A stretch of 64,000 nt of DNA from Polaribacter cellanae (GTDB lineage Bacteria; Bacteroidota; Bacteroidia; Flavobacteriales; Flavobacteriaceae), in NCBI RefSeq assembly GCF_017569185.1, contig NZ_CP071869.1, positions 1,974,001 to 2,038,000 on the forward strand, written 5' to 3'. This document shows positions 26,485-33,407 of the stretch, in pieces (the stretch's first letter is position 1; every line of letters begins with the position of its first letter). The notes under the pieces are model-generated. The model worked only from the letters and a program-made list of their open reading frames with translations. It was not told the origin of the DNA and ran no database searches. A program made the translations under genes and the position numbers.

Positions 26485-27759
26485 TTAAAATAAGTCGTCG
26501 CTAGTTATACTTTTTGTTCTTTTACTATAGTTGATAGATCTTTTTACAAAGAAATCTCCGTGTTTTGTTCCAATAATTTCATCATCGAACCAATCTGTTT
26601 GCTCTAATAATGCATCATCTGTATCAAATACTTTTTCAATGCCAATGCTTTCTAAAGATTTGTTGAATCTATTTTTAATAAATTCTTTTATGACTGCTTT
26701 TGGTAAGAAATCTAATTCTCCTTTTTCGAAAATCCAATCGATAATTTTACTTTCAGATAAAAAAGCTTCTTTACAAGTTTCTTGTACTAATAAATTGTGA
26801 CTTTCGTCGAACCATTCTGGATTTTCTTCTTTTATAATTTTAATTACATCGATTCCAAAATCTCCATGAATTTGCTCTTCTTTAGAAGTTGCTTCTACCA
26901 CATTAGAAATTCCTTTTAACACATTTTTATGTTTGTTAAAAGCCATGATAATTAAAAACTGAGAGAATAAAGAAACGTGTTCTATAAATAATGAAAACAA
27001 AATAATTGATTCTGAAAATTCTTTATTGTCTTCGCTATTTACGTTTTTTAATGCTAATTCTAAATAATTAACACGTCTCATAATTACAGGGTTTTTCTTC
27101 AAGTTTTTAAACTCATTATTTAAACCTAAAATTTCTAATAAATGCGAATATGCATCATGATGTCTTACTTCACTTTCTGCAAAAGTAGCACCTACAGAAC
27201 CAATTTCTGGCTTTGGCATTCTCTTATAAATGTCTCCCCAAAATGTTTTTACAGCGACCTCTATTTGAGAAATTGCCAACATTGTATTTTTTATCGCGTT
27301 CTTTTCTGTTTCATTTAAATATGCCTTAAAATCTTGAATATCGCTCGTGTAATTAAATTCTGTATGAATCCAATAAGAGTGTCTAATTGCATCTACATAT
27401 TCATTTAATTCAGGATAATCGTAAGGTTTTAAGTTCAACCTTTTTTCGAAAATATTTCTTTTTCTATTTCTTGCTTGTTCGTCTCTATATAAAATATATG
27501 CTTTGGCAACATCGCGAAAACGACTATCCATTAACTTATATTCTACAATATCTTGCACCTGCTCCACAGTAGGTGTATAATTGGGTTCATTTAACTTTCT
27601 TTCTAATAAAGTACCGTTAACGATATTAGTAATTGCCATTGCATCTTCTAAAGTACCATTGTTCACGGAAATCATTGCTTTTTCTATGGCTCTTGTAATC
27701 TTGTCTAACTCGAAATTGCTAGTTCCAGAGTCTCTTTTAATAATTTGAGTAATTTTCAC
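26485..27759 (-). CDS. nrdB: class I ribonucleotide reductase beta subunit with N-terminal ATP-cone
   Basis: 424 residues. Residues 1-90 are an ATP-cone: KITQIIKRDSGTSNFELDKITRAIEKAM, then VEQVQDIVEYKLMDSRFRDVAKAYILYRDEQAR. Residues 100-424 are the ferritin-like radical-generating domain; FAESEVRHHDAYSHLLEIL gives the Glu, His and Tyr at the spacing of E. coli E115, H118 and Y122, and later EEQIHGDFGID supplies Glu/His metal ligands. A cone on NrdB rather than NrdA is the arrangement described for Leeuwenhoekiella blandensis NrdB (a dimanganese, class Id type enzyme); the metal used here is inference. nrdA follows 3 bp downstream. Confidence 0.95.
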   Translation of the reverse strand: MKITQIIKRDSGTSNFELDKITRAIEKAMISVNNGTLEDAMAITNIVNGTLLERKLNEPNYTPTVEQVQDIVEYKLMDSRFRDVAKAYILYRDEQARNRKRNIFEKRLNLKPYDYPELNEYVDAIRHSYWIHTEFNYTSDIQDFKAYLNETEKNAIKNTMLAISQIEVAVKTFWGDIYKRMPKPEIGSVGATFAESEVRHHDAYSHLLEILGLNNEFKNLKKNPVIMRRVNYLELALKNVNSEDNKEFSESIILFSLFIEHVSLFSQFLIIMAFNKHKNVLKGISNVVEATSKEEQIHGDFGIDVIKIIKEENPEWFDESHNLLVQETCKEAFLSESKIIDWIFEKGELDFLPKAVIKEFIKNRFNKSLESIGIEKVFDTDDALLEQTDWFDDEIIGTKHGDFFVKRSINYSKRTKSITSDDLF

Positions 27760-28148
27760 GGTAAAAAGGTGTTATTTGAATGTTAATAAATCGTTAGGGA
27801 CGACTTCTACAAAGATTGCGATTTTTGATCCAAAATGAAAGTCATACTTATTCACAAATCCCTTGAAGTTTTTAACAATTAACCTCGTATTATGAATTTC
27901 GTAAAAAATTAACATTTTTTCAATAAATTGAAAATCAATATTTTAAAGCTCTAAAAATAGATAACTTACTGCTACTGCTGACATTCCTAAAAAAAACTTT
28001 TTTAAGCAAAAATAACATCAGAAATAAAAAAATAGAATTTGTTCTAAAATAGAAATAGAATTCTTTTTCGAATAAAAACTTGTTTATTTAGAACTTTTAT
28101 GCATAAGAGAAGCTTTCTCTAAATATTTTAGAACATTAATTTTTGAAG
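27760..28148. other. 389-bp intergenic region between divergent nrdB and ctaA
   Basis: No ORF or RNA is recognised. It must hold the nrdBA promoter, but no full TANNTTTG box was found on the minus strand. It contains a short CTGCTACTGCTG stretch related to the GCAGTAGCAG repeats near 29200 and A/T-rich short repeats of AATAGAATT near 28030-28065. Confidence 0.5.
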
Positions 28149-28156
28149 TATCTTTG
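28149..28156 (+). promoter_or_regulatory. ctaA -7 promoter element
   Basis: TATCTTTG, a full TANNTTTG match, 16 bp before the ATG at 28172. The -33 position reads TTTT (three of four). Confidence 0.55.
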
Positions 28157-28171
28157 TAAAAATTTTTTTTG

Positions 28172-29194
28172 ATGAAAAGTAGATTCCAAAAAGTTGTAAA
28201 ACTTGCTATAATTTCTTTGTATTTAATTTTTTTAGCGGGTTCTGTAGTTAGAATGACGGGATCTGGAATGGGGTGCCCAGATTGGCCAAAATGTTTTGGA
28301 CATTACATTCCACCAACTTCCGAGTCGCAAATTACTTGGAAACCAAATACAGAATTTAAAAAAGGGTTTATCATTATAAAAGACGAAACTTTATTTGTTG
28401 CGGAACACGACTTAAGAACTGCAGCAAAATTCAACATAAAAAACTGGAAAAAATACACCAAACACGATTATAATAAATTTAACAAATACCATACTTGGAC
28501 AGAGTACATCAACAGGCTGGTTTCTGTTTTAGCTGGTTTCGTTTTTCTCTTTTTAATTTATGGCGCTTATAAAAATAGAAAGAAAGACAAACGAATTCCT
28601 ATACTTGCTTACACAGCTTTCTTTTTAATGCTTTTTGAAGCTTGGCTTGGAAAAACTGTTGTAGACTCTAACTTAACACCAACAATTATTACTATTCATA
28701 TGGTGGTTGGTTTAATAATTATTGCACTTTTATTGTGGTTGCAGTTTATAGTTACTAATAATAAAAAGGTTTACAAATACAATTCATTATTTAATAAATT
28801 ACTAATTGCTTCTGTTATTTTTTCGTTGATACAAATTGCAATGGGAACACAAGTAAGACAGTTTATAGACGAGCAAGTAAAATTATACGGTTTCGAAAAC
28901 AAGAATTATAGTTTAATGAATCCGAGTTTTAAATTCTACTTTCACAGATCTTTTACCATTGCAATTGTGTTGGTAAACTTAGGGTTATTGTATTTAAATC
29001 AATTGAAAAATTTAGGATATAAACTCGTAAATTGGATTGTTTTCTTAATCTTCTTAGAAACCATTACAGGAATTTTAATGTATTATGCTGATATTCCTTT
29101 TGGAACGCAAACAGTACATTTATTGGCTGGCGCAATTTTATTTGGTTTACAGTTTTATTTGTGGTTGCAAGCTTCAGTTGCCAGTCGCAGTTAG
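28172..29194 (+). CDS. ctaA: heme A synthase (COX15/CtaA family)
   Basis: 340 residues from ATG 28172 (a TTG directly before it is unlikely). It oxidises the C8 methyl of heme O to make heme A for cytochrome oxidase. About eight membrane helices. Signature segments: LAGSVVRMTGSGMGCPDWPKCFG near the N-terminus, KYHTWTEYINRLVSVLAG (His and Glu near heme), TIHMVVGL, FYFHRSFTIAIVL and VHLLAGAILF with paired His ligands. The long loop after GHYIPPTSES is typical of the Bacteroidota form. The last residues (ASVASRS) are encoded by the start of a GCAGT-type tandem repeat, so the C-terminus looks altered by repeat growth. Confidence 0.93.
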   Translation: MKSRFQKVVKLAIISLYLIFLAGSVVRMTGSGMGCPDWPKCFGHYIPPTSESQITWKPNTEFKKGFIIIKDETLFVAEHDLRTAAKFNIKNWKKYTKHDYNKFNKYHTWTEYINRLVSVLAGFVFLFLIYGAYKNRKKDKRIPILAYTAFFLMLFEAWLGKTVVDSNLTPTIITIHMVVGLIIIALLLWLQFIVTNNKKVYKYNSLFNKLLIASVIFSLIQIAMGTQVRQFIDEQVKLYGFENKNYSLMNPSFKFYFHRSFTIAIVLVNLGLLYLNQLKNLGYKLVNWIVFLIFLETITGILMYYADIPFGTQTVHLLAGAILFGLQFYLWLQASVASRS

Positions 29195-29255
29195 CAGTAG
29201 CAGTGGCAGTAGCAGTGGCAGTAGCTGTAGCTGTAGCTGTAGCTGTAGCTGTAGC
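29182..29255 (+). repeat. short tandem repeats at the 3' end of ctaA
   Basis: A CAGTCGCAGTT seed, then GCAGTAGCAGTGGCA-type units, then five full copies of GTAGCT. The array begins inside the last codons of ctaA. A related sequence in opposite orientation lies at about 29336-29356. The seed CAGTCGCAGTT recurs at 35692-35702. Confidence 0.9.
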
Positions 29256-29362
29256 GAATTTTAAAAAACTTTGAAACTTTGCTAGTTTGCGAGAGAAAAA
29301 ATTTCACACCAATAACCACAACAGTAAGCACTGAAAACTGCAACTGCTACTGCAAACTAAAA

Positions 29363-29785
29363 TCACGGATGCGCATTTACCCAAACTTCGCCATCAGAAA
29401 AATATTCTTTTTTCCAGATGGGAACAGTTTCTTTTAAAGTATCTATGGCAAATTCACAGGCTTCGAAAGTTGCTTTTCTGTGTTTGGAAGAGGCTGTTAT
29501 AATTACAGGAATTTCTCCTATTTGTAACATGCCTTCTGCGTGATGAATTGCTATTTTATGAATAGGGAATTTCTCTAAAGCCAAATCTGCAATTTTCTGC
29601 ATTTCTTTAAGCGCCATTGGTTTGTATGTGGAAAAGTCGAGTTGCGTAACTTGTTTTCCTTGTGTGTCGTTTCTTACAGTTCCAATAAATGCGGAAATTC
29701 CGCCACAAGAATCGTCTTCTACAAAATTGTAGCATTCTTGTAAATCTAATTTTTTAGATGTTATTTTAATGGAAGTTCTCTTCAT
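29363..29785 (-). CDS. moaE: molybdopterin synthase catalytic subunit
   Basis: 140 residues from ATG 29785; an upstream ATG at 29836 adds 17 residues unlike MoaE and lies near the promoter box. Together with MoaD-thiocarboxylate it converts precursor Z (cPMP) to molybdopterin. Motifs: CGGISAFIGTVRND, LDFSTYKPMALKEMQKIA, IAIHHAEGMLQIGE, SSKHRKATFEACEFAIDTLK and PIWKKEYFSDG, which contains the conserved catalytic lysines. The partner moaD is 0.6 kb away on the same strand, with a plus-strand DUF3817 gene between them. The remaining cofactor genes are not in this window. Confidence 0.95.
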   Translation of the reverse strand: MKRTSIKITSKKLDLQECYNFVEDDSCGGISAFIGTVRNDTQGKQVTQLDFSTYKPMALKEMQKIADLALEKFPIHKIAIHHAEGMLQIGEIPVIITASSKHRKATFEACEFAIDTLKETVPIWKKEYFSDGEVWVNAHP

Positions 29786-29819
29786 TTTATTAGATATTAA
29801 AACAAGTTCAATACTTGGG

Positions 29820-29827
29820 CAAAAATA
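29820..29827 (-). promoter_or_regulatory. moaE -7 promoter element
   Basis: TATTTTTG on the minus strand, a full TANNTTTG match 35 bp before the moaE ATG; it favours 29785 over 29836 as the start. Confidence 0.5.
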
Positions 29828-29841
29828 GGAAAACAAATTTG

Positions 29842-29849
29842 TATTTTTG
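29842..29849 (+). promoter_or_regulatory. -7 promoter element of the DUF3817 gene
   Basis: TATTTTTG on the plus strand, back to back with the moaE element, about 85 bp before the ATG at 29935. Confidence 0.4.
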
Positions 29850-29934
29850 CATCAAAATTTAAAACCAAAAAGTTCTCGATACAATTTCGAAGAAAAATTA
29901 AAATCACTCGAACGAACATTATCCCAAAAAATAA

Positions 29935-30207
29935 ATGAAGACTATATTTAGAATTGTTAGCTTTTTAGAAGGAATTTCTTATTTATTACTGCTTTTTATT
30001 GCAGTTCCTATCAAATATTTTCAAGATGATGCTTCGTACGTGAAAATGTTAGGAATGCCTCATGGAATTTTATTCATGCTTTATATTGTTTTAGCTTTTA
30101 TGTTGCAAAAACCTATGAAATGGAACAATAAAACATTAGGAATTGTAATGTTAGCTTCTGTTTTGCCTTTTGGTACTTTTTATATTGATAAGAAGTATTT
30201 GAGGTAG
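29935..30207 (+). CDS. DUF3817 small integral membrane protein
   Basis: 90 residues with three hydrophobic segments. The N-terminus IFRIVSFLEGISYLLLLFIAVPIKY and PHGILFMLYIVLAF match the layout of DUF3817 proteins, which are small membrane proteins of unknown function; the motif FLEGISYL with its Glu and the HG pair is typical. It lies between moaE and moaD but on the opposite strand and with its own promoter element, so no direct link to cofactor synthesis is implied. Confidence 0.8.
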   Translation: MKTIFRIVSFLEGISYLLLLFIAVPIKYFQDDASYVKMLGMPHGILFMLYIVLAFMLQKPMKWNNKTLGIVMLASVLPFGTFYIDKKYLR

Positions 30208-30333
30208 TTTTTTTGCTTTTTACTACATAATAGCATAAAAAACATAGTTATTCTTTGTAAAAAACCTTGTAAATCTTTACGCAATAATCTGTAAAATTCG
30301 TGTCTTTTTTTTATCTCACAGAAGATTCCAAAA

Positions 30334-30364
30334 GAGTGTTTCTTCCCTTTGGGAAGATTAAGAT
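30334..30364. repeat. 31-bp interspersed hairpin repeat, copy 2 (beyond moaD)
   Basis: Exact match to 10177-10207, ending 7 bp from the moaD stop. The hairpin TCTTCCC/GGGAAGA has a 3-base loop and no long T-run. Confidence 0.85.
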
Positions 30365-30371
30365 AGGATTC

Positions 30372-30614
30372 CTACCCTCCACTAACAGGAGGAATCACAG
30401 CAAGAACATCACTTTCTTTTAAAACCAAATCGTCTGCTGCATATTCTTCATTTACTGCAATTGCGTAAGAGTTTATATTTTTTAATTGTGGGTATTTTTC
30501 TTTTAGTAATAATTTAAAATCTTTTACAGAGCTGTTTTCTGAAACCGTAATTTCTAAATTATTTGTTGCTAGCAAATCTGAAGTAATTCCGAAAAAAAGT
30601 GTTTTTATTTTCAT
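30372..30614 (-). CDS. moaD: molybdopterin synthase sulfur-carrier subunit
   Basis: 80 residues, ubiquitin-like fold. It carries sulfur as a C-terminal thiocarboxylate to MoaE. The C-terminus VIPPVSGG with the terminal Gly-Gly is diagnostic, and the segment YAIAVNEEYAADDLVLKESDVLAVIPP is typical. Start ATG at 30614, 9 bp after the stop of the DUF5686 gene on the same strand, so the two may be co-transcribed. Similar Gly-Gly proteins (ThiS) are shorter and normally lie in thiamine operons. Confidence 0.93.
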   Translation of the reverse strand: MKIKTLFFGITSDLLATNNLEITVSENSSVKDFKLLLKEKYPQLKNINSYAIAVNEEYAADDLVLKESDVLAVIPPVSGG

Positions 30615-30623
30615 TTTTCAAAA

Positions 30624-33098
30624 TTAATTAAAAGGGAGGTTTAAACGAAATAAAAATCCATCATTAGAAATACCTCCGTAATTAGAACGCACATAATCTA
30701 TTCTTAAAAGACGCCATTTTCCAAAACCAACATTTCCAAGACCAACAGAAACCTCTGTATATGGTTTTTTATTTGCCATAAAAAGCCCTTTTACACCACC
30801 CACTAAATGAAAGTTTAATTTATTTAATAATGGCACTTTTCCTAAAATAGCACCTCTAAAATTGTGTTGTGCATGCGCTTCTACATATTTATCGTTTGTG
30901 TAAAACTTGTAATAATCTAACAAACCAAAACTGGTTAATTGATTATTTAATGGAATAGTAAACTGGTTACCAGATACTTGTAACTTATCCATAAAAGCAA
31001 TATTTTTCTTTTTTAAAAAAACACCTCCTCGAATGTTATATTCGAATGCGCCATAATTTCCAGCATTTAAATTTTGCCTTAGACTAGCTGTTAGCAAATC
31101 GGAATTTAATTCCGAATTAGAAGCTCCAAACCTTTTTGTGTACTGTACATTTATTCTTGGAAATTTAGAACCACCAACATTGGTTTTACGATTTGGATAA
31201 GACAAATATTTCTGTCCAATAACAAACGTTACACCTACATTTAAAGTCGCAATATTATGAGTTTCGAAAGCAGCATTTGTAAAATCTGTAGGGTCTAAAG
31301 GATTGTTAGAAGTATAACCTCCGTTTTTATCTTGTGGTGCAAACGAATAATTGGTGGTATTAAATAAAGGTTTTCTTTTCGCAAATTCTAATGAAGAAGA
31401 AAAATAAACACCATTTTTTATTTCTTCGGAATAACTAATTTTTGTAAACTGTTTTTCGTAGATTTTTAAATAATTTAAACGATCTAACAAAGAACTAAAA
31501 AGGTTATTCAGTTTTGTAATTGGCTCTTTATCATTAAATTGCGGAGTTGTAACACCTGCAAAAACAGTTAATCTTGGTCTGGAAAAATTGTTCCATTTTT
31601 TAGTAAAATAAAAAGTGGGTCTTACTCTTTTATCAGAAAAACCATAATTTACGTTGGCACCTGCAGTCCACCATTTTCCTTTTTTATTTAACTGTTTAAA
31701 ATAACGAATACCAGCAGAGGTGTTTAAACCTTGCACTGTATTAAAACTTGTTCTTAACAGCGGTCCATGGTAAGAAAAAGATTTGTTTTCATAAGAATTT
31801 CTGTAAGAATACCCCATTAATGGATCTAATAAACCAAATTTGTTCCCTTTTGCATCGATAGAATCTAAATATTTCTTCGATTTTCGAACTACTTTAATAC
31901 TATCTTTTATTAAATAATCTTTCGTTTCTTCTTTAGTTAAAGGAACAGGACGTAATTTATTCCAATATACAGAATCTTTTTCAGTGGCATTTTTCTCGAA
32001 CGTTAAAACTTCGTTGGTAAATGTATTTTTATTAAAATTTGGCTTAAAGTCGTATTTAGAATATGCATAAGAAAATTTTCCATTCGGCTTAAAACTGAAA
32101 AGCTTAATATCGAAATCTATCGTTTGCGTTCTTAACACCCAACCTGCTATTTCATCCGAATAATTATAACTCTGTTTTAATTTTAAAGAATTTACAATGG
32201 GAATATTTACTTGAGCACCAGTTGTTGTTAAATCTGCTCCATACACTGCCCAATCGTCTTCTACAATATAAATAAAACCTTCAAAAACACGATCTCCTTT
32301 TCTTTTTGGAGTCAGTTTTATTTTGTTGATGAGTTTTCCATTCGGATCGTAAAAAGTACCTTCTAATTTATATTTATAGTAACTAAAAGCATTTGTAGAA
32401 ATTGGTGATATTAAATTATTGAAAATTTCGATACTATTCTCATATAAATCGATTTTAGAATCTTCTGCCCTGTTAAAACTTACACCACGATCTTGTCCAG
32501 AAACCTTGGAAGCTACAATATTTTCTTTAAATTTCTTTGGTTTTTTCTGAAATGAAATGTTAGAAAATGTTTCTGATAAATAAATAATTCCGCTTCTGGT
32601 AGAATCTAAACCTCCACCAAAATCGCCTAAACTTTCTCCTAAAAAACTTTCTGGAGCATCGTCTATTTTAATTAAACCACGAGAATAAAATTTGGCAGTG
32701 TAATTTGCATATTTATCTGTGTTCTTTCCTTTATTATCAATTGTATTTCTAATAATTGTATTTGCAGGATTGTCTTTCGTAGAAATAGAAATCTCATCTA
32801 AAACAACATTTTCTTCTTTCAATTTTGCATTCAATTCAAAAGGAAAAGAAGTAATATTTACTTCTTTTTTTACGGTTTCATACCCTAAGAACTGATAAAT
32901 AATGGTGTATTTTCCTTTTTTAGAAAGCTCTAAAACATATTTTCCATTATTATTAGAAGTAGTTCCTTTATTGGTTTTATCTATATAAATACTAACCGAA
33001 GAAAGTGGTTCGTCTTTGGTATTTGTAATGGTTCCTTTTACTTGTGCAAGACTTGTAGTTATAGTAAATAGTAGAAATAGTAAAGTAATTTTTTTCAT
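30624..33098 (-). CDS. DUF5686 outer-membrane protein with CarboxypepD_reg-like domain
   Basis: 824 residues. The signal peptide MKKITLLFLLFTITTSLAQ is followed by a carboxypeptidase-regulatory-like domain (about 20-105: VKGTITNTKDEPLSSVSIYI, GKYVLELSKKGKYTIIYQFLGYE), the same plug-side domain found in SusC-type proteins. The rest matches the DUF5686 layout, with many alternating-pattern beta strands and a C-terminus FLFRLNLPFN fitting an outer-membrane barrel. Function is not established. It is divergent from maeB with a 309-bp gap, and moaD starts 9 bp after its stop. Confidence 0.88.
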   Translation of the reverse strand: MKKITLLFLLFTITTSLAQVKGTITNTKDEPLSSVSIYIDKTNKGTTSNNNGKYVLELSKKGKYTIIYQFLGYETVKKEVNITSFPFELNAKLKEENVVLDEISISTKDNPANTIIRNTIDNKGKNTDKYANYTAKFYSRGLIKIDDAPESFLGESLGDFGGGLDSTRSGIIYLSETFSNISFQKKPKKFKENIVASKVSGQDRGVSFNRAEDSKIDLYENSIEIFNNLISPISTNAFSYYKYKLEGTFYDPNGKLINKIKLTPKRKGDRVFEGFIYIVEDDWAVYGADLTTTGAQVNIPIVNSLKLKQSYNYSDEIAGWVLRTQTIDFDIKLFSFKPNGKFSYAYSKYDFKPNFNKNTFTNEVLTFEKNATEKDSVYWNKLRPVPLTKEETKDYLIKDSIKVVRKSKKYLDSIDAKGNKFGLLDPLMGYSYRNSYENKSFSYHGPLLRTSFNTVQGLNTSAGIRYFKQLNKKGKWWTAGANVNYGFSDKRVRPTFYFTKKWNNFSRPRLTVFAGVTTPQFNDKEPITKLNNLFSSLLDRLNYLKIYEKQFTKISYSEEIKNGVYFSSSLEFAKRKPLFNTTNYSFAPQDKNGGYTSNNPLDPTDFTNAAFETHNIATLNVGVTFVIGQKYLSYPNRKTNVGGSKFPRINVQYTKRFGASNSELNSDLLTASLRQNLNAGNYGAFEYNIRGGVFLKKKNIAFMDKLQVSGNQFTIPLNNQLTSFGLLDYYKFYTNDKYVEAHAQHNFRGAILGKVPLLNKLNFHLVGGVKGLFMANKKPYTEVSVGLGNVGFGKWRLLRIDYVRSNYGGISNDGFLFRLNLPFN

Positions 33099-33373
33099 GA
33101 TTTGGTTTTGTTGATAGTCGCAAACATAGGTTTTATGCTACAAGCAAATCTTTAAAATTTGTTAAACAACACATAATAGTTTCTTAATTTTTAGATGTCT
33201 AAAGTAGGTGAATGGTTGTTTTCTTACTAAAACATCTTGAATTATCGTCCAAATTTATAGTTTTTGTTTTTAATAAAACAATCATTCTCTAAATCTTAAA
33301 ATTTATTATAAAAATAATGTTTATTTCATTTTTAAAAGAATAGAAAATTCATTTTCCCTTCCATTGAAAACCA
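33099..33373. other. intergenic region between divergent DUF5686 gene and maeB
   Basis: About 275 bp of AT-rich DNA before the maeB promoter box. No ORF, RNA or strong inverted repeat is recognised. It must also carry the promoter of the DUF5686 gene, which I could not locate. Confidence 0.5.
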
Positions 33374-33381
33374 TATATTTG
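33374..33381 (+). promoter_or_regulatory. maeB -7 promoter element
   Basis: TATATTTG, a full TANNTTTG match, 26 bp before the maeB ATG. The -33 position is poor. Confidence 0.55.
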
Positions 33382-33407
33382 CAGGTTCAAACAAACAATA
33401 AATTTTT

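Noticed and set aside
29221..29255. CRISPR-like array
   Set aside because: Units are 6 bp without spacers; it is a simple tandem repeat. No CRISPR or cas genes are present.
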